Source: Arabidopsis thaliana (lineage: Eukaryota; Streptophyta; Magnoliopsida; Brassicales; Brassicaceae). Taken from it: a stretch of DNA of 64,000 nucleotides. Below are positions 54,101 through 64,000 of the stretch, in pieces; position 1 is the stretch's first letter; each line of letters opens with the position of its first letter. The position numbers were made by a program, and so were the translations under genes. The stretch lies in contig NC_003071.7 of NCBI RefSeq assembly GCF_000001735.4, positions 17,769,443 to 17,833,442 of the forward strand. Direction: 5' to 3'. The notes below the pieces were generated by a model. That model made no database searches. It was given only the letters and a program-made list of their open reading frames with translations, and was not told where the DNA came from.

Positions 54101-54364
54101 ACTCTTTTTGGCATTTTTGATCATCATTTTTTTCCGGTAGACAATCTCTTGATGTGCAAATTCTAAATATCTCTGCAGATTACTGAAAGAACAGGTCTAC
54201 AGCAACAAGAATCGAGTGTGATACATCAAGGGACAGTTTACGAGTCGGGTGTTACTTCTTCTCACCAGTCGGGGCAGTATAACCGGAATTATATTGCGGT
54301 TAACCTTCTTGAACCGAATCAGAATTCCTCCAACCAAGACCAACCACCTCTGCAACTTGTTTGA
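51160..54364 (+). CDS. SHP2: SHATTERPROOF2 MADS-domain transcription factor
   Basis: AGAMOUS-clade type II MADS factor (AGL5) that, with SHP1, specifies the fruit dehiscence zone and acts in ovule and carpel identity (established). Six coding exons: 51160-51386, 53443-53524, 53645-53806, 53895-53936, 54047-54088, 54179-54364; 741 nt, 246 residues. MADS domain at about residues 17-76 ([20 protein letters not shown]), I region to about 103, K-box from about 104 ([20 protein letters not shown]) to about 185, then a Gln/Asn-rich C-terminus with the AG motif-like [11 protein letters not shown]. The N-terminus MEGGASNEV distinguishes it from SHP1. Intron 1 is about 2 kb. The K-box exon is 162 nt, equal to the sum of the two exons usual in this family. 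Confidence 0.97.
51387..53442 (+). other. SHP2: Large first intron of SHP2
   Basis: About 2.06 kb intron directly after the MADS-coding exon, the usual place for regulatory sequence in AG-clade genes. It contains a TA microsatellite (about 53008-53029) and many A/T tracts. I saw no perfect CArG box in it, and no nested gene. Confidence 0.7.
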
Positions 54365-56884
54365 TTCAGTCTAACATAAGCTTCTTTCCTCAGCCTGAGA
54401 TCGATCTTATGCATATATATATTCATGTTACACTTACTGTCAAAAAACTTAAAATGCAGATGGTAACGATTTGAGAGGGACCTAATAATTTACATATATC
54501 TTGATTATGTAAGTTAAGGCTAAGACAAGAGATCCAAAAATAAAATGGGATTTATTGCTAGTTAGTGTTGCATATTCAAATCAAAATGTGTTGATGTGAC
54601 GTAAAAAAAGCATATGCAATTTCAACAAGACTATTGAGATGCAGTTTGAGATGCAAAAGCTGCATATGCATAGATAGATCCCAAGTTACATCTAATTAAG
54701 ATCTTTCTAAATTCTAAATCATGGACATGGAAGATATAAGCGATATATATAGGCCAAACCTTTTTCCCCCTTTTGTTTTCAAACTGCAGAGGATATAGTC
54801 TCTTTATCCTTCTAAATCAGCTCAGGATTTTTCACTTTCTAAGGTAATGCATAAATTTACAAGAAAGAGATCGTAGATGGTACCTCAGGTTTACTAAGAC
54901 AAGGCAACTGAAATGAAAACCCTTGTGAATTTGAGAGTCTTGCTAAAGTTCAGTGGATCAGGATCTTAGTCCCAGCGTCATGTCATAGAGGGACAAGAAG
55001 ATGTGTAAGATCTTCAACAGCAATAAATCCTGCTTGTAGAAGTTCCTGTATTAACACTCTGCAGTATATGAGACTGTATCAAGAAGGAAGCTTGATGTGA
55101 GAAATTGATAGTCTCTACATCCACAGCTTTACCAGTACCTAAAACTATGAAAGGACATCATGCTGCATCATAAGATGGAACTATTAGTAGAACTTTGTGT
55201 CATAATGTTTTTGGATTTTAGAACCCTTGACCTTTAATCATTCTCATTCTGCGTCGAAAACCTGCAACAACAGAAATGGCAGAAGATATTTGAAAACAAA
55301 TGGAGCTAAGAGATGTACCATTTTCTAATGAATTCAACGAGACTTTTCTTCCTCAATTCCATTGTCAGCAGCTCCTCCCAAGCTTTCTGCAAGACTTAAT
55401 ACATTCATGCATTTCTCACCATGATTTATAGTATAACGGCCAAAACCTGTCATAGTGTCTTGACCTAACTTTTACTGCAAGAGAGCAACCAAACAAGCTA
55501 CATATCCTATCAGTTTGATTTAGTGAAAACTCTCATAGCTAAATTTTGTTTACTGCTACATGTGTTCTGGCATCTGTCTTAATCTGAGGTGACTGTCTCC
55601 AAAAAATAAGTTTAGTTTCCTTAACATAGAATGTGATTAGGTGAAAACAGAACACTTTCAATTCAAAATGATAAGAAACCACTTAGTGAGCTATGTTCCG
55701 AAAATTCCACATGCTGATGAACAAATCAAGCCTAGAATATTCAATCGATGCATCCAACTTAGCAAGGAAAAAAAGTTGAAATTCTTGAAGAAAAATAACT
55801 GCAGAGCTAGAACTTGAGAAAATCTACTTAATGCTATCATCACAAACCAAATAAATCATCATCCTCTGTTCACACATTGATCATGACAAGCATATATCAC
55901 AATTTCAAAAAGTTTACTCGTTCAAATTACTTCAAAGTTTCATTACTTCTGAAAAAGCTCTCCATGGCTAAAACAGATTCAGTGGATCAAAGTTTGATTA
56001 CTTCTGGATTAGTATTATTTTTCGTATGGATTTTGTTGACATTATTAAAAAGTTAGAATCAGTCATAAGATCATAAAGTAGGAAAAAATAACAGCCTTGG
56101 GTGAAGATAAACTTGGATAGAGATATTTCTCAACCTCCAAAGATGTCGTGTTTCCATAACCATGACACACCAACTTAATATCATGAATGCAATTCCAGAC
56201 ACCAATAGAGAGAGTCATTAAAGATATTTTCATTGGTGGGTAGAACTTGGGGTTTGAAACTTGAATGCATGGAGACCATCTTGCAATATTTACTCCACAG
56301 AGTTTATTACACTAACACCACACTTTTGATATGTACTCCTTCCTTCTTTAATGCTATAATGTTTGCTCCTTCTCTCTCTTTCTCCTGCCCTTGTCGTTTT
56401 TGGAGTTTAATCCAGTTGTTTTCACTTTATAGACACACCTCTTAGGCATGATTTTAAAAATGCTCATGAACAATTTAATGCAACAGTTATGACAATGTGT
56501 TGGTCTGTGAGCATGTTAATCTAGATTTGGACTTTGACTTCTCTGTACCTTGGTCTATACATTAAATTATCTGTTATCTCTTTCAATATTGATGTTTTAT
56601 GATCCTATCTATAGTTTCTTGTTCGGGTTAAACTTGCATATGATTCATTTCTTTGGACATTCTTGAACAGTGATTGAGAAACAGAGGAACTACTAAATCT
56701 TATTTAAGATCAAGAAATTTTTTGAAACAACAACATTAAATAAAAGGAAGTATCCATCATAAATATTACTAGAGACTATAGGACACTTCAAATTCTACTG
56801 AGCAACACAAATGACAAGATAATTAATTAAGATTGTTTTTGATATAAACCAACAAACAAACTGAGAAATGAAACTCTCTTAACT
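54365..56884. other. Convergent 3' region of SHP2 and PDF1 with coding-like stretches
   Basis: About 2.5 kb between two gene 3' ends. Most is A+T rich. On the minus strand two short open stretches look codon-like: 55334-55471 (KLGQDTMTGFGRYTINHGEK and on to ESLGGAADNGIEEEKSR, stop), preceded by a CTCTTGCAG acceptor-like site, and 54983-55078 (VLIQELLQAGFIAVEDLTHL, stop). I cannot name a family. They may be remains of a gene, a spliced non-coding RNA, or chance. Confidence 0.3.
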
Positions 56885-57984
56885 TCAGACTCTAGGCTTT
56901 AGACGACCTTCATTAGCAAGCTTGAAGGTATGGGCCTGCTTTGTGGCTGCCTTGTTTGAGGAAAGTCCTGCAACAAAGTGGTCTCTAACTTGAGGGGTTG
57001 TGAAAGGGAACTTATGGTTGACCATGGAGTTTAACCAAGAAGCTGTGCCTTCACGGTAGAGAGCACCAATGGGATCAGAGCGGGTGTTGGAAAGTGCCTG
57101 AAGAAGGTTCATGTGAGGATCAAACCCTGGAATGCTACTGGGAATACTGACTGTACCAAAAGCTCCTCCAACAGTTCCCCACCATCCAAGCAAGCCCCAT
57201 ATCAATGTAGGGTGGTTTCTCCAGTAACTACACAAAAGATAAACAAAACACATGAAGTGTGATAATTGATATCATCATCTGTCTTATGATGTTTGTATAA
57301 GAGCGAATGTTTTGACACTTACTCGCATGTTCCAGTGATTGGTGGGAAAGGAGCAGGAATGAAAGGAGTTCCAGGAGTGCCTGGGTCAATGATAGGAGTT
57401 GGTGGGCTTCCTCCAATGATGGGTGTGCCTGGATCAACAATGGGTGATGGTGGAGTCACAACAACCGGAGTTCTTGGTGGAGGAGATGAGTAATATCCAC
57501 CAGAAGGAGGGTGTGATGGCGTTGGGTGCGAAGGAGTGGAAGGGTGTGAAGGCGTGGAAGGGTGGGAAGGTGGACTTCCACAGTTACAAGGAGGGGTGTG
57601 TGGAGTTGGCGTGTGTGATGGAGTGTGTGGAGTTGGAGTGTGTGATGGAGTGGAAGGAGTTGGAGTATGTGATGGAGGTGAAGGGTGAGAAGGAGTTGAA
57701 GGAGAAGGGTCGTAAGGTGGACTTCCACAGTTAGAAGAAGGAGGCGTGTGTGATGGAGGAGTTCCATGTGAGCCTGCATGAGTTAAGTGAAAGAAGCATA
57801 GTGAAGATTCTTATTACATCAAGCGAATAAAAAAAGTTACAATGTTTGGTTTCTTACCAGAGGGAGGAGATAAGTAGTATGTTTTGGCATCCTCAAACCT
57901 TACGGAAGCAACAGAAGCAAAGAGCTGCTGTGAGAGTAAAGCAGCAAAGAGAGCCCAAACGGCAAAACTCACCATCCCTCTCAT
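56885..57984 (-). CDS. PDF1: PROTODERMAL FACTOR1, proline-rich extracellular protein
   Basis: Secreted proline-rich protein made in the L1 (epidermal) layer of meristems (established). Three exons: 57984-57858, 57773-57323, 57227-56885; 921 nt, 306 residues. A signal peptide (MRGMVSFAVWALFAALLSQQ) is followed by FEDAKTYYLSPPSG, a long Pro/Ser/Thr/His-rich region (about 43-190) built of PSHTPTP/PSTPSHP-type repeats, and a C-terminal domain (about 192-306) with DYWRNHPTLIWGLLGWWGTV and SWLNSMVNHKFPFTTPQVRD. The frame is open a little upstream but has GTG, not ATG, so MRGMV is taken as start. L1-box elements upstream fit its known expression. At2g42840. Confidence 0.96.
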
Positions 57985-58168
57985 TTTATGAGAATTCACT
58001 GAGATTCAGAGAGAAGTTTGTTGCAAATGGTATTGTGTGGTAGAATAAAAACCGGATACTAGGGTTTATAAATAGAGGGAAGGAAAGAAGCAAAGGGATT
58101 TTTGAATTAAGTTTTTGAAGTAAATACAAACAGGTGGAGGAGTGTGTGGTTAGTTGATGTGTTGCAGG

Positions 58169-58176
58169 TGCATTTA
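58169..58176 (-). promoter_or_regulatory. L1 box of PDF1
   Basis: TAAATGCA on the minus strand, about 190 bp upstream of the PDF1 ATG. This is exactly the L1 box bound by HD-ZIP IV factors ATML1 and PDF2, first defined in this promoter (established knowledge). Confidence 0.85.
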
Positions 58177-58651
58177 CACTATCCCATTTAATACCCCTGG
58201 TGATTGCAATAAAACTTGGAATTCTGCAAAGTAAATTAAAATAAGATAAGTGAAAGAGTTGAATTATTTAATCTTTCATGCAAAGGCATGGACGCGTATG
58301 AGAAAGCTGTCTCCCATATGAAATGATTCATCACTCTCTCTCAGTCCGTATTACTATTTAGGTCATGTTTTTCAATCAATGACTCGGTACGTGTTGCTTA
58401 TGTGTATTGCATGACATGTTTGTATCAAAAATGCAAGCTAGGTCTGAGATAATGTGAAACCTGATTAATACTAAGTAAGTATCAACTCTTAGGATTGAGA
58501 CATAAAAAGCAAGTGGCCATCAAGACTCAAATCAAGAATCTAGGAAGACTAAGCGTAGACCCTTTTGTTTTGTGCTTCTCTAAGATAAGCTAAGGAGATT
58601 ATTAAATTTGTAGTTACTTGAAGACTTGAAGTTGATAGAGAAGTCAATAGC

Positions 58652-58659
58652 TGCATTTA
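58652..58659 (-). promoter_or_regulatory. Second L1-box match upstream of PDF1
   Basis: A second perfect TAAATGCA on the minus strand about 670 bp upstream of the PDF1 ATG. An 8-bp match can occur by chance in 4 kb of A+T-rich DNA, so its function is uncertain. Confidence 0.4.
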
Positions 58660-60052
58660 TTACAATTAAGGTCGCTTTTCTCTTTTCGACTTCGTTTTAT
58701 GGGCATCAAACCCCAAGATTGGATTAAAAAATCATAGGTAATGGAAAGTGTTTTTTCAAGTTTTTAATTAGCATAAATTGTTGGTTTATTTATTGCTATT
58801 TGATCTGGTATTCACCTAAATATATAGTTTGCATTCAAGTGACATTCAAGTGACATTCAAGTTTTTAGTAACAATAAGAGAGTGGTAAATAATACATACA
58901 GCGAGGCCACTTGTATAGCACGTGGAGATGCAGAGGTAGAAGAGGACCCATCAAAAAAAAAATTAAAAAAAAAGATGAGATCAAACTTTTGCTTAGAGAT
59001 GAGAATAACATTGTTGGTAGGTTTTGGTGGGTCTTAAATATTAACCAGCTCGATGCTTCTTCAGAAAATATTGTACACTCTTTTTTTTTTTTAGCAACTA
59101 CATATATACCAACTTATAATTATAATAATGTACACTCTCTTGCTGCATCTTCTTCTTTGGAGTTGCTCCTCTGGCTTCTCCATTTTCTTATACCATTGTA
59201 ATATGAATATTTTTACCCTTTCAATCATGTAGACGTTTAAGTTTTAAGTTCCCTTTCTTATACGGTTATACCGTTGTTCAAGACGTTCAAGTTTTTTGGA
59301 ATTTTGACGTGTTTTTTTTTCTGTAGATGAAACTTTTTTTTTCATTTGAATTTCCCTCTATTTTTTAAATAAATAAACTAATAGTGTACTCAACCACTTT
59401 TTCACCATTCCAGTTCGAAAATCGCCAAATCATCTATATATATAAAAAAAAATGTTTTAAATTCAGAATTCATTGAAGTTGCCAGCTATTCCGCTATCCA
59501 TAATTTCATATGATCTCTAAGCTGGTCCGAGTCAGTTTTTAGCCTTTTAGGATTCGGACACAGTATTGTAGCTTCCGACCGATTGGTTTGGGCCACACAG
59601 TCCACATAGAGGTTACGAACTTACAATCAACCCTTTTTTTTTTTTTTTTACAATCAATTTTGTTAATACGATTGTATGATTAATGTCTTTTACCTATGTA
59701 GACACTATAAACACCACGTGAATATTCAACTATCTCATCTTACGGTATATGACATTTATATAATTTGTAACTTTTGAAGAGAAATAAACTCTTCTTTTCA
59801 TCATCTTCCAATACCGTATAATCTACCGGTTTTGAAAGTATGTTAGTTGGTATATCAATTCAAATTCGTTGACACTAGAGATGCCTTTGGCTTCTACAAT
59901 TGATGATTGATTACATTATTAAGACAAATGCCAATATTTCCATATATATCTTCTTCTTTTATTTTTTTTCATTTTTCTAATTGTATTAGACTTACGAGTT
60001 AATAGACTTGAAATATGTATATATTGATTAACTGGTAGGTCAAAGCAATAAT

Positions 60053-60085
60053 ATGGTATCGATTGTCTCGTTACTCCGATACCAT
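60053..60085. repeat. Perfect 9-bp inverted repeat
   Basis: ATGGTATCG at 60053-60061 and its exact reverse complement CGATACCAT at 60077-60085, with a 15-bp loop. Not followed by a T-run and not near a gene end. Meaning unknown. Confidence 0.6.
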
Positions 60086-62219
60086 GTAAAACTCGATTCA
60101 AATGTCACGAATATAAATAGATACAAATATATTGGGTACTTTATACTTATTATCCAATATATTTATATTTTAACTAGTTTCAGCGTTTTGTGCGCACACA
60201 CACAAAAAAATAAAAAAAGTTTCAGCGTTTACTACGGTGAATTTGGTACGAACAAAACAGCATCGTATGGTCGATGTTATTAATACAGTGATCAAATGTT
60301 TGCAACGGACCAACGCTAAAGAACATTTGATAGAGAGAGTTAGGTGGTTTCCGCTAATGGCTAAAACGGTCGAAAATAAATTACTCCAAAACTAGGACAA
60401 CACATACGGACAAAGTTGTCTTTTTTTAGCTTTCAAGGCGATCCGACCAACCAAACGCACTAAAAGCTCCGACCATTCAAAGAATCAATGTCTTTAAACT
60501 ATCAACTATACACTAAACCATGTTCATACATACAAAAATATGTGTGTGCCTATGTATATGCAAAAGTTCTAAATTATATTTTCGAGTTGATATCGATTGA
60601 CGACCATCATAACGTTGTATAATTGTTGTTGTCAATGTGAAAATCATCATCACCATCATTTTTTGCAGCTGCTATATGTAATTCTAGTTTACAAGCCAAA
60701 CTATATTTTAGGATAAACTCACAGCTTAATAAATAAACTAGTTCTTTCTTCTTTTCTTATGCAAGATTTTTTTTTCTTGGATCTAATTTTATGTAAGTTA
60801 ATTAACGTAACCGACGACCTAAAGTGGCATCATATATGCTTAATGCTGCGACAAGATTAATAACTCACCAAAAATCGTTTGATATGATAAAGACGTTTTC
60901 TCACAAGGAATCTATAAAAAGCGACTTGTTAACAAATTATTCGTTATTACTTATTCCAAATTATCCTCTCGGTTTCGATCAGAATTAATATAACTTTATC
61001 TTAGGTGCATGAACAATACCATAAAAGATATAAACAGTCCAAATTTCAAGAATCAATACTGTACACACAAATTATCAATTTGAAATAATGTCACGTTCAA
61101 AAGTGATATGTAATTATGTAAAGATAAATTCCCAAAAGTATACACAAAAGGGCTATATATTATGCGATCATTTAGACGTCTATACACCTTAAGATTACTT
61201 TAATGTATGTCATATATGGATAATTAAATGGATTTACACACCAATCTCTCTAACGCAGTTTGCAACGTAACGTCGACATAACAGAAGCAGCCGGCCATAG
61301 CAGATCTTTAGGGATTCGCGTATAATTTTTTACTTTCAAAAAATTAATAGAAATCTAATAAATATTTCGTTAGCATGTGTGTTTATATATAGTTATACTA
61401 TTATTATGAATAAAAAGACATTTAAAATATGAAAAACAAAAAAAAAAGACATATAAAATATTACGAAAGTATTGATTAGGCAGATTATGGGGATCAGATT
61501 CATAGGTTATACATCTATTTACGATCTTGGTTATAGCATATTCCAACTTCCAAGCACATGCATTTGTCTCTGCTCCCTCTTTCTTACAATTCAACGAAAG
61601 AAAGAAAATGATTAAATATAATTATTTTTTCATAATCCGAAAGTCAACTTATAAACTTTATTTGGTTATTCAAAAATTAAATTAGACATTTAAATTATCT
61701 TCATATTCAAAAATGTATAAAAAACTATCCTAAAAAGATATTTTTTTGGATACAAGGGACATATGTATACATACCAATAAATATAAGCTACGTTTAGATA
61801 GTTGAGAATATGAACCAAATTAAACCATTTCGATTTAATTTTAATGCATATGATTAGTTTCATAAACGGATGTGTTATATGATTATATCCATATATTAAA
61901 TTGTAATCGCCACAATACAGTGTACGCATCTGCATAACATGTTAAGTATCACCGTCATTTTTAGTCATCCGTTTAGTATCACCGTCTGCTACAAAAGAAA
62001 ATTAAAAGATATTGTAGTCTGAGCTCTAAAGGAACTGTATCTTGAAGATCAATCATGTGTCAGAACAAACAACAAGAAAATTTATATACAATAAAGAACA
62101 ATCCCACTTGGTTTGACCTTAACATTCACAAAAAATCTCTTACTTATAAGTACTCAGCTCATAATCCAACATTATGCAAAACTTGATCATTAACATTTGG
62201 TTTAAGTAAACAAACAAAA

Positions 62220-63867
62220 ATGGTTTTAGAACCAAACTTCGTTCTCTCATGGGTCTTCTTATGCATAGCTGCAACAATCTCCAGCACACTTTTCTTCTTC
62301 CGCAAGAAACATCACCGATTCATAACAAAGAAGATTCAGAAGAAAAAGAAGCTTCTTCCTGGAGAAATGGGGCTTCCATGGATTGGTGAAACAATGGATT
62401 TCTACAAAGCTCAGAAAAGCAACAGAGTTTTTGAGGATTTTGTAAATCCAAGGATCATCAAACATGGGAACATCTTCAAGACAAGAATCATGGGATCACC
62501 AACAATAGTAGTCAATGGAGCTGAAGCCAATAGGCTCATATTATCCAACGAGTTTAGCTTGGTGGTGAGCTCGTGGCCTTCATCTTCTGTTCAACTAATG
62601 GGCATGAACTGCATCATGGCTAAACAAGGCGAGAAGCATCGGGTCCTCAGAGGGATTGTAGCTAATAGTCTTAGCTACATTGGGTTAGAGTCCTTAATAC
62701 CTAAGCTCTGTGATACCGTTAAGTTTCATCATGAAACCGAATGGCGAGGCAAGGAAGAGATTAGCCTCTACCGTTCGGCAAAAGTTCTCACTTTCACTGT
62801 AGTATTTGAGTGTTTGTATGGGATAAAAGTGGAGATTGGGATGTTAGAGGTCTTTGAGAGGGTTTTAGAAGGTGTTTTCGCTTTGCCGGTTGAGTTTCCT
62901 TGTTCTAAGTTTGCTAGAGCAAAGAAAGCAAGGCTAGAGATAGAGACATTTCTAGTTGGGAAGGTCAGGGAGAAGCGAAGAGAAATGGAAAAAGAGGGAG
63001 CTGAGAAGCCAAACACAACGCTTTTCTCGAGGCTAGTAGAAGAGTTGATCAAAGGTGTGATAACCGAAGAAGAGGTTGTAGATAATATGGTTTTGCTAGT
63101 GTTTGCAGCTCATGACACAACCTCTTACGCCATGTCCATGACTTTCAAGATGTTAGCTCAGCACCCAACTTGTCGTGACACTCTCCTTCAAGGTAACAAT
63201 CAACTGAATATCAGAATGTTCTCTTCCTATCAGCAAAAATCATATACTCAACTCTCAGTTTTCTCTTGATTCATATCAGAACATGCTCAAATAAAAGCAA
63301 ACAAAGGGGAAGGAGAATATCTTACAGTGGAAGATGTGAAAAAGATGAAGTATAGTTGGCAAGTTGTTCGTGAAACAATGCGATTATCCCCTCCAATCTT
63401 CGGTTCTTTCAGAAAAGCAGTGGCTGATATTGACTATGGAGGATACACAATCCCCAAAGGCTGGAAGGTTTAACACATCCATCTCTTAAGATTCTTCAGC
63501 TTCTAATCAAAACTCTATTTCTTTGAAGAAATACTAATAAATAAACCTCTGCTTCTTTGTTTGAATGCAGATACTCTGGACCACTTATGGAACTCATTAT
63601 AATCCTGAAATATTTCAAGATCCAATGAGTTTTGATCCAACAAGATTTGATAAGCCAATACAGGCATATACATATCTACCATTTGGAGGTGGACCAAGGC
63701 TTTGTGCAGGTCACCAACTAGCCAAAATCAGCATTCTCGTTTTCATGCATTTTGTTGTGACAGGTTTTGACTGGTCCTTAGTCTACCCAGATGAGACAAT
63801 TAGCATGGATCCTCTCCCATTTCCGTCCCTTGGAATGCCAATCAAAATTTCTCCCAAGGTGTCATAG
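62220..63867 (+). CDS. CYP718: Cytochrome P450 CYP718
   Basis: ER-anchored heme-thiolate monooxygenase of the CYP85 clan (At2g42850). Three exons: 62220-63192, 63280-63467, 63571-63867; 1458 nt, 485 residues. N-terminal membrane anchor (VLSWVFLCIAATISSTLFFF) followed by a basic stop-transfer stretch and the proline hinge LPGEMGLPWIGE. I-helix oxygen-binding motif AAHDTTS (about 296-302), K-helix ETMR (356-359), FDPTRFD (408-414) and the heme loop PFGGGPRLCAG with the axial Cys at about 432. All essential motifs are intact. CYP85-clan enzymes act on steroids, triterpenoids and related lipids; the substrate of CYP718 is not known to me. Confidence 0.95.
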
Positions 63868-64000
63868 AATAGAGTCATGAGTATGTTGTAGCTACCTGTA
63901 TGTATGCAATATTCAGAGTCCTAGACTTGTATTGACTAGAAAAGAAACAAATGAGACCGAATGATTTCATAACATTTTCCCTGTAACTAGCACAAGTACC

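Larger units (their letters stand above)
57985..62219. promoter_or_regulatory. Divergent region between PDF1 and CYP718
   Basis: About 4.2 kb without a recognised gene. The left part is the PDF1 leader and promoter, with a TATA-like TATTTATAAA near 58065-58075 (minus strand) and two L1 boxes. The right part is the CYP718 promoter. The middle is very A+T rich with poly-T runs (59082-59092, 59634-59650), an 11-bp tandem repeat (cattcaagtga, 58832-58861) and a short perfect inverted repeat (60053-60085). Confidence 0.55.

Noticed and set aside
57423-57779. Long open frames on both strands inside the PDF1 repeat region
   Set aside because: They are out-of-frame shadows of the repetitive proline codons of PDF1.
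60060-60095. Word resembling an LTR-retroelement primer-binding site (minus strand TGGTATCGGAG)
   Set aside because: About ten matching bases only, with no LTR pair, no internal domain similarity and no flanking duplication; chance is likely.
60120-60182. Helitron-like 3' end (hairpin followed by CTAG)
   Set aside because: The hairpin loop is far too long, and no matching 5' end or known family body was seen.

Overview
The window is nuclear DNA of a crucifer, almost certainly Arabidopsis thaliana chromosome 2 (long arm, about At2g42670 to At2g42850). The evidence is an A+T-rich background, short GT-AG introns, and a run of proteins recognisable as the Arabidopsis PCO4, MBF1A, MIP3, RPL16A, CSY3, RLP29, PAPP5, HVA22F, SHP2, PDF1 and CYP718 products in the expected order. 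Locus names come from memory of these proteins, not from a search. Exon borders were read from the sequence; for every multi-exon gene the summed exon lengths give an intact frame.

Layout. 1-2.5 kb: gene-free. 2.5-9 kb: PCO4 (oxygen-sensing cysteine oxidase, -), MBF1A (transcription co-activator, +), a phospholipase A1 (-) and a short decayed relic of a second lipase copy. 9-15.4 kb: MIP3 (Sec1-type tethering factor, +) and an organellar-type ribosomal protein L1 (+). 16-22 kb: a mirror-image block, F-box(+)/TFIIS-like(-) facing TFIIS-like(+)/F-box(-), with a small non-coding inverted-repeat element beside the axis. 22-30.5 kb: cytosolic ribosomal protein uL5/L11 (+), a chloroplast-type J protein with a ferredoxin-like domain (+), a DUF1685 protein (-) and an Mpv17/PMP22 protein (-). 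31.5-36.6 kb: an Elongin-A-like gene (+) with an internal exon/intron duplication, and peroxisomal citrate synthase CSY3 (-). 38.7-46.5 kb: receptor-like protein RLP29 (-) and protein phosphatase 5 (-) with a cassette exon coding a membrane segment. 48-64 kb: HVA22F (-), SHATTERPROOF2 (+), PROTODERMAL FACTOR1 (-) and cytochrome P450 CYP718 (+), separated by long A+T-rich regulatory stretches.

The genes do not form a pathway or cluster; this is ordinary plant housekeeping and developmental gene space. The most unusual points are the inverted F-box/TFIIS-like duplication, the 210-bp in-frame tandem duplication that copied an exon-intron-exon piece of the Elongin-A-like gene, the fused 162-nt K-box exon of SHP2, the lipase relic, and a coding-looking stretch of unknown identity between SHP2 and PDF1. 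I found no CRISPR array, rRNA, convincing tRNA or intact autonomous transposon, and nothing that I would call a wholly new system.
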